A DNA stretch of 13,304 nt from an uncultured Balneolaceae bacterium (GCA_938003885.1 CALKWT010000156.1:1-13304); one strand, 5' to 3'. Positions 6,986-13,304 are shown, numbered from the stretch's first letter. The notes: a model not told the origin generated them from the letters alone. Program-made: numbers and translations.

Positions 6986-9403
6986 TCAGGATCGTAATTT
7001 AGCTCCGTACTTCTTTTCAAGCGTAGTGACAATTTTTTTAACCTCGGGTTCTACATCTTTGATGGTCAATGTCTTGTTAGAATCCATAAATGTTAAACGA
7101 AATGCAACACTTTTCTTGTTTTCTCCCAACTTTTGGTCCTCATAGAGATCAAATACTGTAACAGACTTCAGAGGAATACCGGAACTATCTAAAATGTCAG
7201 TACGCAGATCACCGGCCCGAACAGCCCGATCTACCGTAAAAGCTGCATCAAACTCGAATCCGGGATATTTGGGTACAGGCAGATAGCTGCTGGAGGCGTG
7301 CACTGCATTCAGCTCCAGTAGCGCAGTCAGATCAACTTCAACAGAATAGACCGCCTGCTCCACATCAAAAATGGATTTCAATGCTTTCGGACACTCTTGC
7401 AATGTGGCAATTTCTTTATCCCCGATCAAATAGGATAATTGCTGATTCTCACCGGCTCTTCGACTCAGGCGGTGGCTGATGCCAAGGGTTGAAAAAAGTG
7501 ACTCCAGATCGGCTTTCAGATCAAACAGGGTATAGGGTTCCGGTTCGCCCTGCCAGAGTGGCTTCTCCCGGTTACCACTCATTCCAATGAGCAGGAAAAT
7601 TCGTTCATCAACTCCCGGAATCCAGGTTCCCTTTTCGCCTTTTTTAAAGGTGTGGCCGATTTCAAAGAACCGAAGGTGATGTTCATTTCGGTTGAGATTA
7701 TAGGAGATGGCTTTCAAAAAACCGGCAAGCAGAGAGGTTCTCAGGACAACGTTCTCACTGGAGACCGGGTTCAATGTACTTATCTGGTGATCAGGCTCTC
7801 CCAAAGCGTTTGCCTCTTTCCCGGAGAGCAGTGAGTTTGTGCTGATCTCTTTGTACCGAAGTGCTTTGACAGCCGACCTCAATCTGCTGATAAAGAGTTC
7901 AGATTGGGAAATCGGTTCAGGGGTCATCAGGCGTGCAGTTGTGGGGCGGGGGATCTTATTGTAATCATAGATGCGGCCCACTTCTTCGATCAGGTCAATC
8001 TCCCTGGATACATCCGGACGAAAGGTGGGGATGGTGCAGATAAGCAGATCGTCGCCCTCGCGAGTAGTTTTGAATTCCAGGGCCTCCAGAATTTCAGACG
8101 CCTTCTCCCTCGTAATCGATGTTCCCAGGATACGGTTTAACCTTGAGATCCTGAGTTTTGCACTCCTGGCCTGTTGTTTCACAGGGTGTTCATCGATATG
8201 GCCTTCTGCAATGGTACCTCCCGAGAGCTCAGCGATCATCCGGGCTGCCCTGTATGCTGCACGAAGCTGCATCTCCGGATCAATACCTCTTTCAAATCGA
8301 TAGGAACTATCAGTCTGCAATGCAATGGATTTTGAAGTTTTCCTGATGGATGCGGGATCGAACCAGGCGCTTTCGAGGAGTACTTTGGTTGTTTCCCCTG
8401 TCACCTCGCTGTTTTTACCTCCCATAATTCCGGCAATTGCGACGGGGCCGTCTCCATCACAAATAAAGAGAGATCCTGCCGGAACCTTCCGTTCAATATG
8501 ATCAAGGGTGGTAAAGGACACTTCTTCCTGAAATTCACGGACAATGATTTTGTTCCCTGCGATCAGATCGTAGTCAAAAGCGTGCAGCGGCTGACCCGTC
8601 TCATGAAGGATAAAGTTGGTTACATCTACCACATTGTTAACCGGGCGCAGGCCGATCGCCTTCAGCCGCGACTGCAGCCATACAGGAGAGTCCCCAATGG
8701 TTATGTTGTCGATGACAAGGGCGGCATAACGGTTGCATTTTTCAGGGGAAAGAATCTCCACAGTTACAGAGTCCTGAAGGGGCTTGTCCGAAATTTCTAT
8801 CTCGGTGTAGGGATTTTTCAGCGGCTGCCCGATGACAGCTGAAAGATCCCGGGCAACCCCGATATGGCAGGCTGCATCGGGCCTGTTTGGAGTCAGGCCG
8901 ATCTCCAGGATCGTATCTTTTGTTGAGCCGAGTACCTCTCTTAATGGTGTGCCCGGTTGCAGGCTTTCATCCAGTACCATAATACCGCTATGATCTTTGC
9001 TCAGCCCAAGTTCTGATTCAGAGCAGATCATCCCTCTGGACTCTTCACCCCGGAGTTTCATTTTCTTAATTTTTAGTAGGGTTCCGTCTTTCATCGGCAC
9101 AGGAATTTCAGCTCCGACTTTGGCAACCGGTACTTTTTGCCCCTCAGCCACATTCGGAGCACCACAGACAATCTGAACAGTTTCGCCATCTCCCTGATCG
9201 ACCCGGCAAACCTGGAGCTTGTCCGCATTGGGATGTGCCCGTACCTCCAGTACTTCACCAACAACGAAATTCTCGAAATCTGTACCGGTCGCTTCCATCT
9301 CCTCTACTTCCAGGCCGGTGAGCGTTAGGATATCGGCAATCTCCTGGTCAGAGATTCCGGCAGTTTCAACGTAATTTTTTATCCAGTTTAATGAGATGTT
9401 CAT
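6986..9403 (-). CDS. pheT: Phenylalanyl-tRNA synthetase beta subunit
   Basis: PheT is the large subunit of the cytoplasmic (alpha-beta)2 enzyme that charges tRNA-Phe; it edits mischarged Tyr-tRNA and binds the tRNA. The 805-aa product has all bacterial modules. The N-terminal part has an EMAP/OB tRNA-binding domain (about 42-150, with EVRAHPNADKLQVCRVD at 53-69 and MKLRGEESRGMICSESELG). The B3/B4 editing region is about 210-390 (VVDVTNFILHETGQPLHAFD at 258-277), B5 is about 413-485 (FRPDVSREIDLIEEVGRIYD), the B6/B7 catalytic-like domain is about 490-690, and the C-terminal ferredoxin-fold anticodon-binding domain is about 712-804 (YPGFEFDAAFTVD to EKKYGAKLR). Length is normal. The start MNISLNWIKNYV is the family N-terminus. 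It follows pheS by 84 bp, a gap holding a small perfect hairpin, and is followed after 49 bp by the coiled-coil gene. Confidence 0.97.
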   Translation of the reverse strand: MNISLNWIKNYVETAGISDQEIADILTLTGLEVEEMEATGTDFENFVVGEVLEVRAHPNADKLQVCRVDQGDGETVQIVCGAPNVAEGQKVPVAKVGAEIPVPMKDGTLLKIKKMKLRGEESRGMICSESELGLSKDHSGIMVLDESLQPGTPLREVLGSTKDTILEIGLTPNRPDAACHIGVARDLSAVIGQPLKNPYTEIEISDKPLQDSVTVEILSPEKCNRYAALVIDNITIGDSPVWLQSRLKAIGLRPVNNVVDVTNFILHETGQPLHAFDYDLIAGNKIIVREFQEEVSFTTLDHIERKVPAGSLFICDGDGPVAIAGIMGGKNSEVTGETTKVLLESAWFDPASIRKTSKSIALQTDSSYRFERGIDPEMQLRAAYRAARMIAELSGGTIAEGHIDEHPVKQQARSAKLRISRLNRILGTSITREKASEILEALEFKTTREGDDLLICTIPTFRPDVSREIDLIEEVGRIYDYNKIPRPTTARLMTPEPISQSELFISRLRSAVKALRYKEISTNSLLSGKEANALGEPDHQISTLNPVSSENVVLRTSLLAGFLKAISYNLNRNEHHLRFFEIGHTFKKGEKGTWIPGVDERIFLLIGMSGNREKPLWQGEPEPYTLFDLKADLESLFSTLGISHRLSRRAGENQQLSYLIGDKEIATLQECPKALKSIFDVEQAVYSVEVDLTALLELNAVHASSSYLPVPKYPGFEFDAAFTVDRAVRAGDLRTDILDSSGIPLKSVTVFDLYEDQKLGENKKSVAFRLTFMDSNKTLTIKDVEPEVKKIVTTLEKKYGAKLRS

Positions 9404-9466
9404 AATAAAATATCAGACAAATGTGGTTTACCTGTTAGATAGGTTTTCATTTCGTTGGGGAATATA

Positions 9467-9480
9467 CTGCGCTTCCGCAG
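9467..9480 (-). other. Small perfect hairpin between pheS and pheT
   Basis: CTGCG and CGCAG form a 5-bp stem around a 4-base loop, starting 7 bases after the pheS stop codon. No U-run follows in the direction of transcription, so this is not an intrinsic terminator. It could stabilise the pheS 3' end or tune pheT translation. A 5-bp stem can occur by chance, so the weight is low. Confidence 0.25.
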
Positions 9481-9487
9481 AGCGCGT

Positions 9488-10498
9488 CTAGCCCTGAAAC
9501 TGTCTTAGAAAGCGCAGGTCGTTGTCATAGAGCAACCGGATGTCATCGATTCCGTAGCGAAGCATGGCGATGCGGTCCACACCCATTCCAAAAGCAAATC
9601 CTGTATATTTTTCGGGGTCGATTTCACAAGCCTCAAAGACATTCGGGTCTACCATTCCGGCTCCCAGAATTTCAAGCCACTGGCCGTCCTTTTCATTGCC
9701 CCACCAAATATCCATCTCCAGGCTCGGTTCTGTAAAGGGGAAGTAGGAGGGACGTACCCTGTATTTCACATCGTTTCCATACATCAGTCTGGCAAAAGTC
9801 ACCAGAGTCTCAATCAGGTCTGCCATGGTTACTTCAGTATCTACATAGAGGCCCTCTACCTGATTGAACTGGAAGTACGACTTTGCGGTAACCGCTTCGT
9901 TCCGATAGACCCGGCCGGGCATGATAGAACGGATTGGCGGCTCTTTCTGCTGCATTAAACGGATCTGAACAGGGGAGGTGTGAGTCCGGAGTACCAGGTC
10001 TTCCTGATCCGACGATTCTCCTTTTTTAACAAAAAAGGTATCCTGCATATCCCGTGCAGGGTGATCAGGAGGAAAGTTAAGAGCTGTAAAGTTATGAAAG
10101 TCATCTTCCAGTTCAGGACCGTCTGCAATGGAAAACCCAAGGCGCAGAAAAATCTCTTTCATCTCATTCAGCGCCTGTGTAAGGGGATGGAAGGAGCCAC
10201 TGTAGGTATTCTCAACGGGGAGAGTGATGTCATCAAATATGGAAAAGGTTTCTGTGCTGCTCTCTGCCAGAGCCGCTTTGTGCTGTTCGAACTTATTGGA
10301 AGCCTTTATCTTGATCTCATTCATTAGTTTTCCAACCTGCGCACGCTCTTTCTTTGGTACGCTTCCCATTCTGGAAAACATCGACTGAATCTTACCATTT
10401 CTGGACAGAAACTCTAAGCGGAATGCTTCAAGGGTTTCGTCGCTGCTAATTTCAAACTGTTCAATTTGTGCTCGTAATTCGTCAATGAGTTCAGTCAT
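9488..10498 (-). CDS. pheS: Phenylalanyl-tRNA synthetase alpha subunit
   Basis: PheS is the catalytic class II subunit that activates phenylalanine and transfers it to tRNA-Phe. The 336-aa product has an N-terminal coiled-coil tRNA-binding region (about 1-85, RLEFLSRNGKIQSMFSRMG) and then the catalytic core. The core contains HPL at 104-106 with motif 1 helix NEMKEIFLRLGF, RTHTSPVQIR at 171-180, motif 2 GRVYRNEAVTAKSYFQFNQVEG at 195-216, FTEPSLEMDI near 255-264, WLEILGAGMVDPNV at 274-287 and motif 3 GFAFGMGVDRIAMLRYGI at 300-317. The Ala in GFAFGMG is the residue of the Phe-selective pocket. Motif 2 is of the Bacteroidota type (YRNEA) rather than the proteobacterial RRDxxDATH type. It begins 371 bp after rplT behind a strong terminator, so it probably has its own promoter or a regulated leader. 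Confidence 0.97.
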   Translation of the reverse strand: MTELIDELRAQIEQFEISSDETLEAFRLEFLSRNGKIQSMFSRMGSVPKKERAQVGKLMNEIKIKASNKFEQHKAALAESSTETFSIFDDITLPVENTYSGSFHPLTQALNEMKEIFLRLGFSIADGPELEDDFHNFTALNFPPDHPARDMQDTFFVKKGESSDQEDLVLRTHTSPVQIRLMQQKEPPIRSIMPGRVYRNEAVTAKSYFQFNQVEGLYVDTEVTMADLIETLVTFARLMYGNDVKYRVRPSYFPFTEPSLEMDIWWGNEKDGQWLEILGAGMVDPNVFEACEIDPEKYTGFAFGMGVDRIAMLRYGIDDIRLLYDNDLRFLRQFQG

Positions 10499-10543
10499 CA
10501 GTATGGTAGTCGCTTGTTTCTTTATGGCGCAGATTCAGGGTTT

Positions 10544-10574
10544 AAAATGTATGGCAGATATTGCCCGATCAAAA
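10544..10574 (-). promoter_or_regulatory. Candidate Bacteroidota-type promoter for pheST
   Basis: Read on the minus strand, TTTTG (10574-10570) is followed after 18 bases by TACATTTT (10551-10544). The known Bacteroidota vegetative promoter is TTTG, about 19 bases, then TAnnTTTG, so this matches apart from the last base. Transcription would start near 10537, giving a leader of about 40 nt before the pheS ATG. A 15-nt palindrome covers the upstream box. Such matches arise by chance in A/T-rich spacers, so confidence is modest. Confidence 0.35.
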
Positions 10575-10586
10575 GTTTTGATGGCA
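10562..10586. repeat. Extended palindrome overlapping the candidate pheS promoter
   Basis: ATCAAAAGTTTTGAT at 10568-10582 is a perfect odd-length palindrome. Flanking TGCC (10562-10565) and GGCA (10583-10586) extend the symmetry with a 2-base offset. It could be an operator for a dimeric repressor, because it overlaps the upstream promoter box, or an RNA hairpin if transcription starts further upstream. Confidence 0.4.
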
Positions 10587-10812
10587 GAGCAGGAACCTGG
10601 AACTTTTCCGGGTAGGATCTGTCCGGTTAGATCGGATTTGGTCTGGCGTCCAGCCCCGAAGAACAGGGGGGTATGACATCAATGTCACCCTCCAGAGCCC
10701 GATCCGGTAAGGGTTCAGCAAGCCGTGCGAGAAATATTTGGCATCCTGTAAGATAATCATTCATACGGTTTAATAGGAATGATTCTTCATGGAAATCAGG
10801 AAATCAAAACAT

Positions 10813-10851
10813 AAAAAAAACCGGCAACCTGTTGAGGGCGTGCCGGTTTTT
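10813..10851 (-). terminator. Intrinsic terminator after rplT
   Basis: On the minus strand an 11-bp perfect stem (AAAAACCGGCA at 10816-10826 on the plus strand pairs with TGCCGGTTTTT at 10841-10851) closes a 14-base loop and runs directly into eight U residues (10820-10813). It begins 18 bp after the rplT stop. It should end most infC-rpmI-rplT transcripts before pheST. A shorter U-run on the other strand makes it weakly bidirectional. Confidence 0.92.
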
Positions 10852-10869
10852 ATAGACTGGTTATGCTAA

Positions 10870-11214
10870 CTATGCTGCGTCTTTCACAATAGCGGAGAAT
10901 GTTTCCGGATCATGGACTGCAAGGTCAGCAAGCATCTTTCGGTTAATTTCCACTCCATTCTGTTTCAGGGAGTGCATCAACTTAGAGTAGGTGGTTCCGT
11001 TGAGGCGTGCTGCAGCATTTATCCGTGCTATCCATAATCGGCGGAAAGTTCTTTTACGGACTTTCCGGTCGCGGTATTGATAAAGGAGGCCTTTTTCAAC
11101 CGCATTCTTTGCAACAGTATAAACGTCTTTGCGTCTGCCCCAGTATCCTTTCGCCTGCTTTAATATTTTTCGGCGACGGCTACGGGAAGCCACCGAGTTA
11201 CGTGAACGTGGCAT
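10870..11214 (-). CDS. rplT: 50S ribosomal protein L20
   Basis: L20 is an early-assembly protein of the large ribosomal subunit that binds 23S rRNA; in several bacteria it also represses its own operon by binding the mRNA leader. The 114-aa product has the usual basic N-terminal extension (MPRSRNSVASRSRRRKILK) and the family core AKGYWGRRKDVYTVAKNAVEK and YRDRKVRKRTFRRLWIARINAAAR, then NGTTYSKLMHSLKQNGVEINRKMLADLA. Length is typical (about 115-120). It lies 32 bp after rpmI, and an intrinsic terminator follows its stop closely, marking it as the end of the IF3-L35-L20 unit. Confidence 0.98.
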   Translation of the reverse strand: MPRSRNSVASRSRRRKILKQAKGYWGRRKDVYTVAKNAVEKGLLYQYRDRKVRKRTFRRLWIARINAAARLNGTTYSKLMHSLKQNGVEINRKMLADLAVHDPETFSAIVKDAA

Positions 11215-11246
11215 TTTATTTAACGTTTAGAGGTTATTGAATCTGT

Positions 11247-11444
11247 TTATTTGTAAGGAAGCATTGCTTTTATGGAAGGTTCATCCGCTTTGTGTACGAG
11301 AGTATCCTTTCCAAGATTTCGCTTTCTTTTGCTCGATTTTTTCGTCAGAATATGACGTTTGAATGCCTTCTTGCGTTTGAGCTTACCGGTTCCGGTAACT
11401 TTGAAACGCTTTTTGGCACCGCTGTTCGTTTTCATCTTCGGCAT
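11247..11444 (-). CDS. rpmI: 50S ribosomal protein L35
   Basis: L35 is a small basic protein of the large ribosomal subunit. The 65-aa product begins MPKMKTNSGAKKRFKVTGTG and continues with the basic KLKRKKAFKRHILTKKSSKRKRNL segment, both hallmarks of the family, and ends in the usual acidic-then-short tail. Length is exactly typical. It lies between infC (75-bp gap) and rplT (32-bp gap), the near-universal infC-rpmI-rplT order, and is presumably co-transcribed with them. Confidence 0.98.
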   Translation of the reverse strand: MPKMKTNSGAKKRFKVTGTGKLKRKKAFKRHILTKKSSKRKRNLGKDTLVHKADEPSIKAMLPYK

Positions 11445-11519
11445 AATCAGCTCTTCATTATTTTAAAAAATTAAAGACTGGTAATATATGCTTATGATTC
11501 TAAATAGTCTAATAAATCT

Positions 11520-12065
11520 TTATGATTTATCAGGTGACAAGATCATAATCATCCGGCGGCCTTCCATGGTGGGCTGAGATTCAATTTTGCTGATATCTTC
11601 CAGCTCCTTGGCAAAGTTCTTCAGGAGAGTTTCCCCTTGTTCTGTGTAGAGCATATCCCTGCCTCTAAACTGTACAGTTGCCTTTACCTTGTCTCCACTT
11701 TCCAGAAACTCCCGGGCATGCCTGGTTTTGAATTCCAGATCGTGATCGTCTGTCGTAGGGCGGAAACGCAGTTCTTTAACCTGAATAACGTGTTGCTTTT
11801 TCTTGGCTTCTTTCTCTTTTTTCTTCTTCTCATACATGAATTTGCCAAAATCGATGACCTTACAAACAGGAGGGCGTGCTCCGGGTGCAATTTCAACCAA
11901 ATCCAGATTGTAAGAGCGGGCAATTTCAAGAGCCCGGTCGATGTCTGCAATTTCGTGTTCATCATCAGGTTTGATGACTCTGACTTTGGAAGATCGAATC
12001 TCGTCGTTGATTTTCGGACGATCATCATTTCGTCTTCTTCTTGTAGTGGGTCGTTTTGCGATAAT
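11520..12065 (-). CDS. infC: Translation initiation factor IF3, probable non-AUG start
   Basis: IF3 binds the 30S subunit, prevents 50S joining and checks the start codon and initiator tRNA. From the proposed AUU at 12065 the product is 181 aa (E. coli IF3 is 180). The basic lead AKRPTTRRRRNDDRPKINDEIR is followed by the N-domain (EIARSYNLDLVEIAPGARPPVCKVIDFGKFMYE), a lysine-rich linker, and the C-domain (VKELRFRPTTDDHDLEFK, then KVKATVQFRGRD, ending in MEGRRMIMILSP). There is no ATG, GTG or TTG in frame between the basic lead and a GTG at 12158. Starting at that GTG would add 31 residues unlike any IF3. AUU (12065-12063) and the next codon AUC (12062-12060) follow an AGAGGT. A rare start codon that IF3 itself rejects is the known autoregulation device. 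AUU versus AUC is not resolved. Confidence 0.95.
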   Translation of the reverse strand: MIAKRPTTRRRRNDDRPKINDEIRSSKVRVIKPDDEHEIADIDRALEIARSYNLDLVEIAPGARPPVCKVIDFGKFMYEKKKKEKEAKKKQHVIQVKELRFRPTTDDHDLEFKTRHAREFLESGDKVKATVQFRGRDMLYTEQGETLLKNFAKELEDISKIESQPTMEGRRMIMILSPDKS

Positions 12066-12073
12066 ATACCTCT
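12060..12073 (-). promoter_or_regulatory. infC ribosome binding site and rare start codon (AUU or AUC)
   Basis: AGAGGT at 12073-12068 is among the clearer Shine-Dalgarno-like sequences in the window. The AUU begins 2 bases and the AUC 5 bases after it. The AUC spacing is closer to optimum, while AUU matches E. coli usage. Either would make infC translation sensitive to IF3 level. Confidence 0.6.
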
Positions 12074-12520
12074 GTAATCTTATTCTTGTTGTGTAAGCTT
12101 TGGGAAACCGCTTTTTGTCCTGCTCTCTGCCTTCACAGAAGAGGTGATCCCAAGGCACCGGTCTCTTTCTGTTTTAGCGTTGGAATCAGTTAAAATCTGG
12201 ATTCCCAAAAACTTTCGTTGTGCTGATAAATTATAAAATTTTTGAATCTTATTGCATGTTACCTCAACAAAAAAACTAGACCTCTTCGAAAGTGGCTTTC
12301 GTGGGTTACTCCTTGTGGTGCAACAAGCAATCCTGAACAGAGGCAAGCCGGAATAGATATTTCCTGATGCTGCCCGTTCAGATCTATCTTGTAAAATACA
12401 AAAGAAATTGGAATTTATATCATTTCTATTGTCTATACACCCATTCCGGTTCCGGCTCACGATTCCGGCAACCGGAAGATTGCATACGAAGACATTCCAT
12501 TATTCATTCCTTCGGTTTGG
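12074..12520 (-). promoter_or_regulatory. Structured leader between thrS and infC
   Basis: These roughly 450 bp hold no gene I can support. They contain a strong CCGG-rich hairpin after thrS (12444-12477). A weaker AGAAAT/ATTTCT hairpin follows (12403-12427) with a broken U-rich tail. Next comes a compact set of three pairings: CCTCT/AGAGG (12281-12285 with 12339-12343) enclosing CTTGT/ACAAG (12312-12327) and CGAAAG/CTTTCG (12287-12301). Seven U residues follow (12275-12269), about five bases after the outer pairing. The last group could act as a regulated terminator or a protein-binding leader ahead of infC-rpmI-rplT, comparable in position to the L20 leader of Firmicutes. I do not recognise the L20-leader consensus. 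Promoters are not clear. Confidence 0.35.
12444..12477 (-). repeat. Strong CCGG-rich hairpin downstream of thrS
   Basis: TTCCGGTT and CCGG on one arm pair with CCGG and AACCGGAA on the other: 12 bp in total, with one bulged base and a 9-base loop. It begins about 43 bases after the thrS stop. No U-run follows, so it is not a canonical intrinsic terminator; it may protect the thrS mRNA 3' end or be a processing site. Confidence 0.6.
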
Positions 12521-13257
12521 TCATTCAGGCGGGAGCTGTTTCTTCTCTACTTCCCTGACCAGGTTTTTAAAGAACTCAGAAGTGGAAAATGTTCCGATAT
12601 CCCCTTTCCTGTGTCTCCGTACAGAAACGGTCTGATCCGTTCTCTCCCTTTCACCCACGATTAACATGTAGGGAATCTTGCTGTTTTCAGCATCCCGGAT
12701 CTTTGCCCCGACCTTCTCCGACCGAGTATCGGTCTCTGCGCGAAGATTCAGTTCTCGTAGTTTCTGAGTCAGACCCTCTGCATACTCATTAAATTCATCT
12801 GATATAGGGAGTACCTTGACCTGGAGAGGTGCAAGCCAGAGAGGAAAGTCGCCTGCGAAATGCTCAATAAGAATACTGGTAAAGCGTTCCATGGAACCAA
12901 ATGGCGCGCGGTGTATAATCACCGGACGGTGACGTTCATTATCAGCCCCCACATAGGTGAGGTCGAATCTCTCAGGCATCACATAGTCTACCTGCACAGT
13001 ACCCAGCTGCCATTTTCTGCCAATGGCATCCCGAATAATAAAGTCAATCTTAGGCCCGTAAAAACTAGCTTCACCCTCAGCGATGGTGTACTCCAATCCC
13101 ATCTCGTCAGCAGCTTCCTTGATTTCGCGCTGAGCACGATCCCAATACTCCGTATTACCTCCATACTTCTCTTCATTGTCATCCCTGTAGGAGAGTCGGA
13201 TATCCACAGGCATGCCGAATGTCTGAAAGACCAGCTGGGTCAACTCAATCGTATTTT
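12521..13257 (-). CDS. thrS: Threonyl-tRNA synthetase, C-terminal part only (cut by contig end)
   Basis: ThrS charges tRNA-Thr. About 245 C-terminal residues are present out of roughly 640. They hold the end of the class II catalytic core (GEASFYGPKIDFIIRDAIGRKWQLGTVQVDY, FDLTYVGADNERHRPVIIHRAPFGSMERF), including motif 3 and the His of the Zn site in IIHRA. The whole C-terminal anticodon-binding domain follows (LPISDEFNEYAEGLTQKLRE, RSEKVGAKIRDAENSKIPYMLIVGERE, VSVRRHRKGDIG). The TGS and editing domains and motifs 1 and 2 are missing because the real sequence stops at 13257 and adapter follows. The in-frame TAA at 13258-13256 uses the first adapter base and is not genuine, nor is a start at 13243. 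The stop codon at 12521-12523 is real. It heads the infC-rpmI-rplT block. Confidence 0.95.
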
Positions 13258-13304
13258 AGATCGGAAGAGCGTCGTGTAGGGAAAGAGTGTAGATCTCGGT
13301 GGTC
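13258..13304 (+). other. Illumina adapter contamination
   Basis: The last 47 bases begin AGATCGGAAGAGC and continue with GTCGTGTAGGGAAAGAGTGT and then AGATCTCGGTGGTC. This is the known read-through sequence of the Illumina TruSeq universal adapter (reverse complement of the P5 side). It is library sequence, not genome, and should be trimmed. The match is to a remembered standard sequence and covers the whole stretch. Confidence 0.98.

Larger units (their letters stand above)
10499..10812 (-). promoter_or_regulatory. pheST leader region with several hairpins
   Basis: These 314 bp between the rplT terminator and pheS hold no recognised gene. In the direction of transcription there are four notable elements. 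The first is a strong hairpin at 10666-10693 (TGACA/TGTCA closed by runs of G and C). The second is a competing pair, CCCC/GGGG at 10654-10669, that would use the same C-run. The third is a 4-bp CTGG/CCAG hairpin at 10643-10653. The fourth is a palindrome at 10562-10586 next to a promoter-like sequence. A 45-codon frame (10627-10764) overlaps the hairpins; it looks fairly protein-like but matches nothing I know and is not rich in Phe. The mutually exclusive pairings would suit an attenuator, but no second U-run terminator is visible before pheS. Regulation is inference. Confidence 0.35.

Noticed and set aside
10569..10760. 63-residue minus-strand open frame before pheS
   Set aside because: It overlaps the better 45-codon frame and the hairpins, and shows no family features.
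10499..10812. T-box riboswitch controlling pheST
   Set aside because: An AGGGTG fragment near 10690 is suggestive, but the full T-box antiterminator sequence and a terminator directly before pheS are absent, and T-boxes are largely a Firmicutes feature.
11637..12077. 146-residue plus-strand frame opposite infC
   Set aside because: Antisense shadow of a strongly conserved gene; its Phe/Leu-rich composition comes from the lysine-rich IF3 linker.
12066..12158. Longer infC starting at GTG 12158 (212 aa)
   Set aside because: The extra 31 residues do not resemble any IF3 N-terminus, and the family length fits the AUU/AUC start.
12080..12460. 126-residue minus-strand open frame in the infC leader
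   Set aside because: It starts inside the CCGG hairpin, has no recognisable domain, is rich in Arg, Ser and Asn in a way typical of non-coding frames, and lacks a ribosome binding site.
12860..13279. 139-residue plus-strand frame opposite thrS
   Set aside because: It is antisense to a clear ThrS and runs into the adapter.

Overview
The window reads as a chromosomal contig from a member of the FCB group, most likely Bacteroidota in the broad sense (Bacteroidota, Rhodothermota or Balneolota). The reasons are a single-chain fused isobutyryl-CoA mutase, PheS and ThrS core motifs of the Bacteroidota type (PheS YRNEAVTAK...FNQVEG, ThrS HRAPFGSMERF), a pheT / small coiled-coil gene / zapA run, and weak or absent Shine-Dalgarno sequences at most starts. 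The phylum is an inference from remembered family features. No tRNA, rRNA, CRISPR array or mobile element was found.

Layout. Positions 1-277 (+) look like the 3' end of an unidentified gene split over two reading frames. Positions 308-3775 (+) encode IcmF, a B12-dependent acyl-CoA mutase fused to its G-protein chaperone. A 139-bp convergent gap follows. From there to the right end every gene is on the minus strand. In transcription order they are thrS (3' part only), infC, rpmI, rplT, a strong intrinsic terminator, pheS, pheT, a ZapB-like coiled-coil gene, zapA, ymdB, a possible 41-codon small gene, lolD, and a membrane-anchored TPR protein gene.

How the genes fit together. The right half is a translation block: threonyl-tRNA synthetase, IF3, L35, L20 and both phenylalanyl-tRNA synthetase subunits. 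It has the thrS-infC-rpmI-rplT-pheST order known from enterobacteria, but the pheT end runs into cell division (coiled coil and zapA), nucleotide/RNA signalling (ymdB) and envelope biogenesis (lolD, TPR anchor). Two leaders of over 300 bp interrupt the block, one before infC and one before pheS, and both hold several inverted repeats. infC has no usual start codon at its homologous N-terminus and probably begins with AUU or AUC, as in the classical IF3 autoregulation.

Assembly caveat. The last 47 bases (13258-13304) match an Illumina TruSeq adapter, not genome. thrS is therefore cut by the end of the real insert, and the stop codon seen near 13256 is an artefact. The left edge may also carry a one-base error. 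No clearly new biological system was found. The best leads are the two structured leaders, the small open frames and the zapA neighbourhood.
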